64,000 nt of DNA from Variovorax atrisoli 110B (GTDB lineage: Bacteria > Pseudomonadota > Gammaproteobacteria > Burkholderiales > Burkholderiaceae_C): contig NZ_KB907455.1 of NCBI RefSeq assembly GCF_000382045.1, positions 124,001-188,000 of the forward strand, written 5' to 3'. Both the position numbers and the translations under genes were made by a program. This document shows, piece by piece, positions 57,353-64,000 of the stretch. The notes below the pieces were generated by a model, which saw only the letters and a program-made list of their open reading frames with translations, had not been told where the DNA came from and did no database searches. Position 1 is the first letter of the stretch, and every line of letters begins with the position of its first letter.

Positions 57353-58099
57353 TTGCCGCCGCCCAGCCCGTCAGATACCGATTCTTCGCACAGCATCCGC
57401 CTCGAAGCGGTGACGCTGGTGCGCGGCAGCCACCGCGTGTTCGAGGGGCTGACGCTCGAGCTGCAGGAGATGCGCATCGGCCTCGTCGGCGACAACGGCG
57501 CGGGCAAGAGCAGCCTGTTCCGGCTCGTCAGCGGGCTCGACCAGCCCGAGCAGGGGCGCGTGGTGGTGCATGGCTGCGACACGCGGACCGACCGCAGCCA
57601 GCTCGCAAAGCACGTCGGGCTGATGTTCCAGAACCCCGACGACCAGATCATCTTCCCGACCGTGGCCGAGGAGCTGGCCTTCAGCCTCACCGCCCGCGGC
57701 GAGACGCGGCAGGCGGCGCGGCAGCAGGCGCGCGACTTCCTCGCGCGTCGCGGGCTGGAAGCCTGGGCCGGGCGCGCAGTGAGCGAGCTGAGCCAGGGCC
57801 AGCGCCAGCAGGTGTGCCTGCTCGCGCTGCAGATCAGCGAGCCGGCCACGCTGCTGCTCGACGAGCCCTTCGCCAGCCTCGACCTGCTGAGCCAGGCGCG
57901 CCTGGCCGCGCAGCTGGAAGAGAGCGACCACCAGATCCTCGTGTCCACGCACCTGCTCGAACACGTCTACGACTTCGAGCGCGTGCTGTGGCTCGAACAG
58001 GGCAGGGTGCGCGCCGACGGACCGGGCCGCGAGATCTGCGAGGCCTATGCCGAGGACGTGCGCGAGCGCGCGGCGGCCGAGCGGGGGCGCCATGCGTAG
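57353..58099 (+). CDS. bioM: biotin ECF transporter ATPase BioM
   Basis: 248 residues as drawn from TTG 57353. Walker A GDNGAGKSS, Q-loop NPDDQIIFPTVAEELAFSL, signature LSQGQRQQ and Walker B LLLLDEPFASLD match energy-coupling-factor ATPases. Identity as BioM follows from the bioN and bioY genes behind it. The start is uncertain: TTG has no ribosome-binding site and TACAGT (57338-57343), a -10-like hexamer, lies nine bases upstream, which would make the message almost leaderless. Confidence 0.88.
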   Translation: MPPPSPSDTDSSHSIRLEAVTLVRGSHRVFEGLTLELQEMRIGLVGDNGAGKSSLFRLVSGLDQPEQGRVVVHGCDTRTDRSQLAKHVGLMFQNPDDQIIFPTVAEELAFSLTARGETRQAARQQARDFLARRGLEAWAGRAVSELSQGQRQQVCLLALQISEPATLLLDEPFASLDLLSQARLAAQLEESDHQILVSTHLLEHVYDFERVLWLEQGRVRADGPGREICEAYAEDVRERAAAERGRHA

Positions 58100-58685
58100 C
58101 CTCTATTCGGAACAGCCGACCTGGCTGCACGCGATCGCGGCATGGATCAAGCTCGCGGTGCTGTCGGTGTGCGGCACGCTGCTGGTGCTGGTCGAGCGGC
58201 CCGCTCTCCTGGCGGCGGCCTGCGCGGTGGTGCTGCTGGTGTTTGCATCGCTCGGCCGACCGGCGTGGCGGCGCGTGCGCATGCTGCTCGGCGTGGCCGT
58301 CGCGGGCGGGCTGATCGTCGGCTTCCACTGGGCGATGGGCACCACGCTGCTGGGCGTGGCCAGCGCGCTGCGCCTGGCCAGCGCCGCCACGCTCGCGCTG
58401 ATGCTCACGCTGACCACCCGTTTCGAAGACCTGCTGGCGGTGCTCGAGGCCGTGCTGCATCCGCTGCAGCGCCTTGGCGTGCCCACCGAGCGGATCGCGC
58501 TCGGCCTTGGCCTGATGCTGCGCTTCGCCGAAAATTTCTACGTGCAGTGGCAGCGCCTCGACGATGCCTACCGCGCTCGCTCGGGCCACGGCGGCGGCCT
58601 GCGGCTGCTGGCGCCGCTGACCATCCGCACGCTGCAGACGGCGGAGCGCGTGGCCGATGCGCTGGCCGCGCGGCTCGGGCGCTGA
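58092..58685 (+). CDS. bioN: biotin ECF transporter T component BioN
   Basis: 197-residue membrane protein (CbiQ-like) with four to five hydrophobic helices and the ATPase-coupling region LDDAYRARSGHGG (the A-R-G type motif of T components). ATG 58092 overlaps the bioM stop by 8 bp. Confidence 0.9.
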   Translation: MRSLYSEQPTWLHAIAAWIKLAVLSVCGTLLVLVERPALLAAACAVVLLVFASLGRPAWRRVRMLLGVAVAGGLIVGFHWAMGTTLLGVASALRLASAATLALMLTLTTRFEDLLAVLEAVLHPLQRLGVPTERIALGLGLMLRFAENFYVQWQRLDDAYRARSGHGGGLRLLAPLTIRTLQTAERVADALAARLGR

Positions 58686-58731
58686 ATCGATCTTCCTGTC
58701 TTCTCTTCTTTCTTTTCGAATTGCCATCGCC

Positions 58732-59325
58732 ATGACCACCACTTCAGGCTCCCTCGCTTCCTCCCGCTCGCTGGCGTACATCGCGCTCTTCGCAGCGCTG
58801 ATGGCGGTGTTCGGCCTGATCCCGAAGATCGACCTGCCGTTCGGCGTGCCGATCACGCTGCAGTCGCTGGGCGTGATGCTCGCGGGCTGCCTGCTGGGGC
58901 CGCGCCGGGGCTTCCTGGCGATCGCGCTGTTCCTGCTCGCGGTGGCGCTGGGCCTGCCGCTGCTGCCCGGCGGCCGCGGCGGCCTGAGCGTGTTCGTGGC
59001 GCCGGCCGGCGGCTTCCTGTTCGGCTGGATGTTCGGCGCCTTCGCCTGCGGCCTGCTGATGCGCCTGGCGGTGCGCCGCATCGGCGGAGCGACGGGCCTT
59101 CCGCTGCTGGCGGCGGCCTTCCTCTCGGCGCTGGTCGGCGGGATCGGCGTGGTCTACGGCTTCGGCATCGTCGGGCTCTCGTGGATCGCCCACATGTCGC
59201 TGTCGCAGGCCGCGGTGGCCATGCTGGTGTTCATTCCGGGCGACCTCATCAAGTGCGGCATCTGCGCGATGCTCGTGCAGACGGTGGTGCGCGGCATGCC
59301 GGCTTGGCGGCTCGACCGCGACTGA
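58732..59325 (+). CDS. bioY: biotin transporter substrate-binding component BioY
   Basis: 197 residues, six hydrophobic helices. BioY motifs include VPITLQSLGVMLAGCLLGPR, FLLAVALGLPLLPGGRGGL and APAGGFLFGWMFGAFACG. It binds biotin in the membrane with high affinity and, with BioM and BioN, forms the ABC-like ECF importer. 46 bp after bioN; ATG 58732. No biotin synthesis genes are in the window. Confidence 0.93.
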   Translation: MTTTSGSLASSRSLAYIALFAALMAVFGLIPKIDLPFGVPITLQSLGVMLAGCLLGPRRGFLAIALFLLAVALGLPLLPGGRGGLSVFVAPAGGFLFGWMFGAFACGLLMRLAVRRIGGATGLPLLAAAFLSALVGGIGVVYGFGIVGLSWIAHMSLSQAAVAMLVFIPGDLIKCGICAMLVQTVVRGMPAWRLDRD

Positions 59326-59335
59326 ATGGCCGCGT

Positions 59336-59815
59336 TCAGCCCAGGCGGCTGAAGACCGTGTCCGAGAGGTAGTCCTTGCGCGGGCCGTGCACCACGTGGC
59401 GGATGCCGAAGGAGCCGTCGGGCAGGAAGCGGTAGCTGCTGTCGTAGGTGTCGGGCGTGCACAGGTGCGTGGCCGAGCCGGCGAGCACGTCGCCGTCGCG
59501 CACGATGGCGATGGTGTGGAACAGGCGCGGCGGCGTCTCGGCGAAATGCACCACGAAGCCGCCGGGCGCTCGCTCGAAGAGGTATTCGCGGTGCCCGTCG
59601 AACTCCTTGCCGTCGGCCAGGCGGATGCGGCCTTCCTCGCGGTACCTGAGCATTCGCCCGGCCTCCAGCAACGTGAACCTGGCGACGCCGCTCATGGTGG
59701 CCTGGCCCTCGATGGTGCGCTGCAGGCGCCATTCGCCCGCCAGCCGGTCGAACACGGTGTCGGGGCTACCCCAGACGGTCGGATGGGGTGAAAGGGTGGG
59801 GGCCGATTGGCTCAT
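59336..59815 (-). CDS. DUF6314-like protein
   Basis: 159 residues. Lipocalin-like beta-barrel pattern starting VFDRLAGEWRLQRTIEGQA, with MLRYREEGRIRLADG, HREYLFERAPGGFVVHFAE, HLCTPDTYDSSYRF and a C-terminal VHGPRKDYLSDTVFSRLG. I match it to the uncharacterised DUF6314 family from memory of this pattern. Convergent with bioY, 10 bp apart. No function proposed. Confidence 0.72.
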   Translation of the reverse strand: MSQSAPTLSPHPTVWGSPDTVFDRLAGEWRLQRTIEGQATMSGVARFTLLEAGRMLRYREEGRIRLADGKEFDGHREYLFERAPGGFVVHFAETPPRLFHTIAIVRDGDVLAGSATHLCTPDTYDSSYRFLPDGSFGIRHVVHGPRKDYLSDTVFSRLG

Positions 59816-59894
59816 GCGGGGACTCTACGACAGGCGGTGATGCGCCTTCTTGGCGGTTGATTGTTTCCAGGGTGTGAACACCGTGGTTCCATTG

Positions 59895-59914
59895 TCTAAG
59901 GGTTTTTACTTAGA
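59895..59914. promoter_or_regulatory. inverted repeat in the promoter region of the small exported protein
   Basis: TCTAAG (59895-59900), 8 bp, CTTAGA (59909-59914), in an AT-rich patch about 100 bp before the ATG at 60004. TTGTCT at 59892 could be a -35 and CACAAT at 59924 a -10 of a poorly spaced promoter; I could not fix it. Confidence 0.35.
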
Positions 59915-60003
59915 TAACGGGCGCACAATTCTTCCCATGGACCAGCCCTTCAGCTGATCCAGACCAAGAACCAGAACCCGAATTAATTGAAGGACACATC
60001 CAA

Positions 60004-60384
60004 ATGACCGCCTCGAAGCTCCTCTCCGCCGTTTCCCTCGCCCTGCTGGCCGCTGCCGGTGTCGCCCACGCCGAAACCTATGAAGGCGTGCACCCGCTGA
60101 CCTCGGCCGCCAGCCGCGCCGACGTCGCCAGCCAGGCCGTGGTCGCCGCGCACAGCGCCAACCCCTACGCCACCGGTGCCAACGCCGGCCCGGCCCCGGT
60201 GATCGTCTCGACCGCCAGCCGCGCTGCCGTCCGTTCCGAAGCCGTGGCCGCCGCCCACAGCGCCGACCCGTACGCCGAAGGTGCTTCGTCCGGCGTGGCC
60301 CCGATCGTGGCCAGCTCGGTGGACCGCGCCGCGGTTCGTGCCGCAGCCCGCGCTGCCGCCCACGGCGACGCACTGCCGCTTTAA
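60004..60384 (+). CDS. small exported protein with internal repeats
   Basis: 126 residues. Signal peptide MTASKLLSAVSLALLAAAGV with cleavage after AHA; the mature protein is an Ala/Ser-rich chain built from three imperfect ~35-residue units, each containing a core like SRADVASQAVVAAHSANPYA, SRAAVRSEAVAAAHSADPYA and DRAAVRAAARAAAHGDA. The pattern resembles the short DUF4148-type periplasmic proteins that are multiplied in Burkholderiales. No enzymatic motif. Flanked by an AT-rich leader and a very strong terminator, so it is a single-gene unit that may be highly expressed. Confidence 0.78.
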   Translation: MTASKLLSAVSLALLAAAGVAHAETYEGVHPLTSAASRADVASQAVVAAHSANPYATGANAGPAPVIVSTASRAAVRSEAVAAAHSADPYAEGASSGVAPIVASSVDRAAVRAAARAAAHGDALPL

Positions 60385-60407
60385 TCCGCCGCAGAGCTGA
60401 AGACTTG

Positions 60408-60445
60408 AAGGCCGGGCCATGCGCGATGCATGGCCCGGCCTTTTT
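60408..60445 (+). terminator. strong intrinsic terminator
   Basis: AAGGCCGGGCCATGC (60408-60422), loop GCGAT, GCATGGCCCGGCCTT (60428-60442), a perfect 15-bp stem running into five T residues (60441-60445). It ends the small exported protein gene. Confidence 0.93.
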
Positions 60446-60460
60446 GCGTCCGCTTGCCGA

Positions 60461-61129
60461 TCAGCGGCCGGGCAGCAGCCTTAGTTGTGCGGTGAGGACG
60501 GGCGCGCCGCTGCCGTCCGGCGCCTCGTGCAGTTCGACGGACCACCGCGCCGCATCGAGCCCGGCGTCCGCGCGCAGTTCGCAGGCATAGAGCACCCGGC
60601 CGTCGCGTGCCTCCTCGCGCGAGGCGACGGCTTCGCAGCAGCATTCGCCGGCTGCGTCGGCGGTGCGGTGCCGCATCAGGCGCATCGAAATGCGTTCCGG
60701 CGCCACCGTGCGCTCGCCCTCCTGTGCGGCCGGCACCGCCGCGCGCAGGCGCAGTTCCAGCGGCTCGCCCGCGCGAAAGCCTTCCCCGCGCTCCAGCGAC
60801 ATGTTCTCGAGCGCCACCCGGACCCGGCGGCGTTCGCGCAGCCTCGTGACGACGGCCAGCACCGACAGCACCGAGAAGATGCCGAAGAACGGCAATCCGA
60901 CCAGCATCCAGAGCCATTGCCAGCCGCCGGCCAGCGACCAGCGCATCGCCTGCAGGCCGAAGACGGCCATGAAGATCAGCACCGCGAGCGCGACCAGCCA
61001 GGCGATCCGGTCGGCGGCCGTCCTTGGCATGCGCTCCGTGGCCTGCGGCATGGCGGAGGTCCACGAGGTGGGCAGGCGCTCGTCGGCCGATGCGGGGGCG
61101 GGGTCTGGAAGGCGGTGTAGCTGCGGCAT
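60461..61129 (-). CDS. membrane protein of unknown function
   Basis: 222 residues from ATG 61129. Two hydrophobic helices (RIAWLVALAVLIFMAVFG and WLWMLVGLPFFGIFSVLSVL) lie in residues 40-95; the C-terminal 120 residues are a soluble, probably beta-rich domain (RVRVALENMSLERGEGFRAG, EPLELRLRAAVP), reminiscent of a protein that exposes an Ig-like fold. An ATG at 61216 with AAGGA upstream would add 29 residues, but the codons there (TTA, GCT, TAT) are unlike this genome. I do not recognise the family. Confidence 0.65.
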   Translation of the reverse strand: MPQLHRLPDPAPASADERLPTSWTSAMPQATERMPRTAADRIAWLVALAVLIFMAVFGLQAMRWSLAGGWQWLWMLVGLPFFGIFSVLSVLAVVTRLRERRRVRVALENMSLERGEGFRAGEPLELRLRAAVPAAQEGERTVAPERISMRLMRHRTADAAGECCCEAVASREEARDGRVLYACELRADAGLDAARWSVELHEAPDGSGAPVLTAQLRLLPGR

Positions 61130-61379
61130 GGAGAGCCGCCAAGCATAGCCAGCAGCCCCGGCAAACCCGGCCATGTGGAGGAGCCGGCTGCGCCATAAGG
61201 CGCATTGCCTTGCCATGTCGCATCCTTCATGATGGTGCGATTCGGAAGGGGTGTCCGCCGGACATCATGCTTTCGCATTAACGCGCCATCGTGGTGCGCC
61301 CGGGTGAAAATACCAGCACGCTTCCGCCAGGAAAAAAGAAAGCATGACCCGCTGCCGCCGAGGCGGCAGCCCAACACGC

Positions 61380-61985
61380 ATGGCACTCACACTCGACCCC
61401 GAAGACACGCGCGGACGCATCCACGACCTGGTGTGGAGCGGCTTTCATCCCGATGCCGATGTCGAGTGGATGATCACCGACGAGTACCTCGACCCCGACG
61501 AGCTCACCTACGAGGACCGCGCCTGGGTCAAGGCCGAGTCCGCCCGTGCATGCGCCGCCAAGCGCGCCGCCGAGGCCGAATGGCCCGAGCAGACCGAATA
61601 CGACCGGCTCGAGGCCGTGTTCGCCCAGCTGCGCAGCGAGAAGATCATCGCGCTGCACCGCGCCGGCAACACGCTCGCCGACGGCCATGACGACGTGCGC
61701 GAGCAATGGCGTGCTGCGGGCCGCATGGAGTCGGGCATCCGGGGCTGCTGCTTCTATCACGCACAGGATCTCGATCGGGCGGTGCGCACCGGCCGCCTGC
61801 ACCTGGCCTTCAGCGGCGGGATGATTCCCGAGATCGAGCAGCGCGAAGCCAACACCGTGGTCGTGGGCCGCCGCATCGTCGAGCTGCTGCGCGCCGCCGG
61901 CTTCGGCGTGCAGTGGAGCGGCAACATCGACGAGCGCATCGAGGCCGACCTCGGCCAATGGCGCAAGCGAGGCCCCTCCGCGTGA
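61380..61985 (+). CDS. DUF6891-like protein
   Basis: 201 residues from ATG 61380; an upstream in-frame ATG at 61344 would add 12 residues encoded by a GC-rich palindrome (61351-61370). The stretch LEAVFAQLRSEKIIALHRAG, then LADGHDDV, CCFYHAQDLDRAVRTGRLHL and AFSGG is what I recall as the DUF6891 pattern. Function unknown. Its TGA overlaps the GTG of the VanW fusion gene (GTGA), so the two are co-translated. Confidence 0.7.
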   Translation: MALTLDPEDTRGRIHDLVWSGFHPDADVEWMITDEYLDPDELTYEDRAWVKAESARACAAKRAAEAEWPEQTEYDRLEAVFAQLRSEKIIALHRAGNTLADGHDDVREQWRAAGRMESGIRGCCFYHAQDLDRAVRTGRLHLAFSGGMIPEIEQREANTVVVGRRIVELLRAAGFGVQWSGNIDERIEADLGQWRKRGPSA

Positions 61986-63784
61986 GGGTGCAGGCCTGGC
62001 AGCCGCCGCGCCGCATCGACGCGATCGACTTCTGGCTGCGCTCGCGGCTCCTGGCCACCGCCCACGCGCTGCGCGAGACGCTGCGGCCCTCGGCCCGCCG
62101 GTGGACCGAAGGCAGCGGTGCGCTGGCCGACGCGCCGGTGCTCGCCCACTGCCGCACACCCCTGTGGACCGACGGCCGCGCCGACGAATTCCCGCTCGTG
62201 GCCGGCAAGGTGCAGAACCTGCGTGTCGCGCGCCGCGCCTTCGATGCCGTCGAGGTGCCGGCCGGCGAGGTCCTGAGCTTCTGGCGCCAGCTGGGCAGGC
62301 CCGCCGCATGGCGCGGCTTCGTGCAGGGGCGCGAGCTGCGCGGCGGCTGCGTGGTGCCGACGCTGGCCGGCGGGCTGTGCCAGCTGTCGAACGCGCTCGC
62401 CACCGTGGCGTCGCGTGCGGGCTTCGACCTGGTGGAGCGGCACGGGCACACGGCACGCATCGAGCAGGCCGGCGAGCCGGGCCCGGATGCCGTCGACGCG
62501 ACGGTGTTCTGGAACTACATCGATCTGAAGGTGCGCGCCAGGCAGGCGTGGCGGCTCGAAGTGGAGCTGACCGGCTCGGAGCTGGTGCTGCGCATCCGCG
62601 GCCGCGGCGCCTCGACCGTGCCTTTCGTGCCAGTCACTGTGCGCCGCACGAACGATGACTCGAGCGGAGACGCGAACGCCGCGCCGCCGGTGGCGCGCGG
62701 CTGCCTCAGCTGCGACCAGACCGCCTGCTTCCGCCATCGCCCGCAGGTCGATGTCGGCCCGCAGGGTCTCACCGTCGCGCTGCTCGACACCTGGACGCCG
62801 GAGTTCGCGCGCTACCTGCGCGAAGAGCATCCGCGCGCGCAGCGCATGCAGCCGGTGCCGATGCGACTCGCCTTCTGGCGCAGGCCCGCGACGGGCTGGC
62901 ACCGCGAGCCGGCGGCCTTGGCCCCGCAGGCACCGTGGACCGCGAGCCTGCGCCGCGCCCTGTGGCAGCGGCTGTGGGCCCGGCGGGCGGGGCGGCGGCA
63001 GGCCAGCCTGATCGATGGCCAGCGCTGGCTCGCGCAGGCTTTCGCGGCGCGGCTGAGGCCGGAGCACACGCAACTGGTGGTCGAGCAGTCGCTGCTGCCG
63101 CACCTGCAGCGCCTCGGCGCGCTCGATGGCCGCGGCGTGGTGGTGCTGGCCGGCGCGCTGCCGATGGCCGACATCGAGCGGCGGCTCGACGAAGCCTCCC
63201 GGCGCTGGCCCGACGACGCCACCCTGCGCGACTTCCGCGCCGATGCGTCGCTGGTGCGTGCGGAGTCGCTGGCATTGGCCCGCGCCTCGGCCATCGTGAC
63301 GCCGCATGCCGAAGTCGCCCGGCGGCTGGCAGCGCCGGCCCCGCAGGCGCAACTGCGCAGGCTCGAATGGGCGCTGCCTCAGGCAGGGGCCGTAGTTCGC
63401 GCGGATGCCGATCTGCCGCTCGTCGTCTTCGCGGCGAGCGCGCTGGCGCGCAAGGGCGCGCGCGAGCTGGCCGCGGCCCTGCAGGGCTGGCCTTGCCGGC
63501 TGCGCGTGCTGGGCTCCGCATCCGACGACGATGGGCTCTGGCAGGGCATCGGCCATGTCGAGCACATGAACTGGCAGGGCGACTGGTTCGCAGGCGCCGC
63601 CGTGGTCGTGCTGCCCGCGCACGTCGAGCACGCGCCGCGTGCGCTGCTGCGCGCCGTGGCGGCGGGCGTGCCGGTGGTCGCATCGACGGCCTGCGGCCTG
63701 GGCGCGCTGCCCGGCGTGCGCGAGATCGCAGCCGGCGACGTGGCAGCGCTTCGCACCGCGCTGCGTGCGGCCTGTGATTCCTGA
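61982..63784 (+). CDS. VanW-domain protein fused to a glycosyltransferase-like domain
   Basis: 600 residues from GTG 61982, overlapping the preceding stop. Residues ~60-225 carry a VanW domain (KVQNLRVARRAFDAVEVPAG, GGLCQLSNALATVASRAG with Cys133). A cysteine cluster CLSCDQTAC (Cys241, 244, 249) follows. The C-terminal half (~330-600) looks like a glycosyltransferase family 4 fold: LVVEQSLLPHLQRLG, the strand PLVVFAASALARKGARELAA and the late loop HAPRALLRAVAAGVPVVAST. VanW is found in glycopeptide-resistance operons and many Gram-positive wall proteins, without a known reaction. The fusion suggests modification of a surface glycan. No membrane helix is apparent. Confidence 0.78.
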   Translation: MRVQAWQPPRRIDAIDFWLRSRLLATAHALRETLRPSARRWTEGSGALADAPVLAHCRTPLWTDGRADEFPLVAGKVQNLRVARRAFDAVEVPAGEVLSFWRQLGRPAAWRGFVQGRELRGGCVVPTLAGGLCQLSNALATVASRAGFDLVERHGHTARIEQAGEPGPDAVDATVFWNYIDLKVRARQAWRLEVELTGSELVLRIRGRGASTVPFVPVTVRRTNDDSSGDANAAPPVARGCLSCDQTACFRHRPQVDVGPQGLTVALLDTWTPEFARYLREEHPRAQRMQPVPMRLAFWRRPATGWHREPAALAPQAPWTASLRRALWQRLWARRAGRRQASLIDGQRWLAQAFAARLRPEHTQLVVEQSLLPHLQRLGALDGRGVVVLAGALPMADIERRLDEASRRWPDDATLRDFRADASLVRAESLALARASAIVTPHAEVARRLAAPAPQAQLRRLEWALPQAGAVVRADADLPLVVFAASALARKGARELAAALQGWPCRLRVLGSASDDDGLWQGIGHVEHMNWQGDWFAGAAVVVLPAHVEHAPRALLRAVAAGVPVVASTACGLGALPGVREIAAGDVAALRTALRAACDS

Positions 63785-63800
63785 AACCGGAGGAAATCGC

Positions 63801-64000
63801 GTGGCATCGACAGAACAGGCTCGCGCGGCGCTGGCTCCGCACGGCGCGCTGGCGCCGCAGCTCGCCGCCGAACACTGGCGCGGCGAGATCGCGCTGCCCG
63901 AAGCGGTCACGGCCTTCTACGAGCAGGTCGGCCCGCTGGGCAACTGGATCAACGAGCTCGTGGGCCATGCGGGCCTCACCATCGCCACGGCCGGCAACCC
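63801..64000 (+). CDS. hypothetical protein, 3' truncated by the window (possibly SMI1/KNR4-like)
   Basis: Starts with GTG 63801 behind GGAGGAA, 16 bp after the VanW-fusion stop, and stays open to the end (66 codons). The visible part reads VASTEQARAALAPHG, then LPEAVTAFYEQVGPLGNWIN. The LPEA-x3-FY-x2-VGP pattern is reminiscent of the SUKH (SMI1/KNR4) fold, which in bacteria often serves as an immunity protein, but too little is visible to decide. Confidence 0.55.
   Translation, partial: MASTEQARAALAPHGALAPQLAAEHWRGEIALPEAVTAFYEQVGPLGNWINELVGHAGLTIATAGN

Noticed and set aside
61351..61370. GCTGCCGCC-GA-GGCGGCAGC as a terminator
   Set aside because: It lies just before a start codon, has no T-run and a 2-base loop; left as a palindrome at an uncertain start.

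Overview
The window is dense, GC-rich bacterial chromosome (mostly one-strand operons, ATGA/GTGA start-stop overlaps, G/C-ending codons). Content and style point to the Burkholderiales, most likely a Comamonadaceae genus such as Variovorax: Bug-type tricarboxylate-family binding proteins, several HAAT/LIV-type ABC importers, a BioMNY biotin importer, a Gly-rich SSB tail, and a dispersed ~95-bp intergenic repeat. The genus is an inference; no rRNA or tRNA gene is present to test it. I saw no CRISPR array, transposase, intact prophage or plasmid backbone.

Layout. 1-4550: HAAT ABC importer 1 (binding protein cut by the window edge, livHMGF). 4744-11658: a catabolic block of three SDR oxidoreductases, a 3-ketosteroid-dehydrogenase-like flavoprotein, a glutathione-transferase-like protein, an AraC regulator and a Bcr/CflA-type exporter. 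11732-12349: a methyltransferase. 12369-17649: importer 2 on the minus strand (livJ, then an unrelated low-GC gene resembling the DpnI catalytic domain, then livHMGF) with a readable promoter. 17693-22901: a solitary ATP-synthase c-subunit gene and a 1568-residue exported multidomain dihaem protein. 23140-32893: a divergent sugar/polyol locus (Rbs-type ABC importer, aldo-keto reductase and class I aldolase one way; FGGY kinase, GlpD-like dehydrogenase and GntR regulator the other way). 33082-39373: uvrA, a ClC chloride channel, ssb, and a two-gene operon of unknown role. 39671-44723: LysR regulator plus acyl-CoA ligase, acyl-CoA dehydrogenase and Bug binding protein. 44790-47386: response regulator and hybrid histidine kinase. 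47396-50344: GFA-family protein, yebC, M14-type peptidase. 50328-56395: LysR regulator, class III aminotransferase, dimethylformamidase-like protein and MFS symporter. 56468-59325: PEP-mutase-family enzyme and bioMNY. 59336-64000: DUF6314-like protein, a small exported repeat protein, a membrane protein, a DUF6891-like protein, a VanW-glycosyltransferase fusion and a truncated last gene.

How it works together. The window is dominated by uptake-plus-degradation modules for small organic nutrients, each paired with its own regulator. Several divergent promoter regions contain clear inverted repeats that are natural operator candidates (8673, 17614, 28744/28834, 40734, 51251). The most unusual items are the DpnI-like gene embedded in a transporter operon, the orphan c-subunit, the kinase/GlpD/aldolase locus of unknown substrate, the SDR whose ribosome-binding site lies in one arm of a 10-bp inverted repeat, and the 106-bp nested-hairpin element after the GntR gene.
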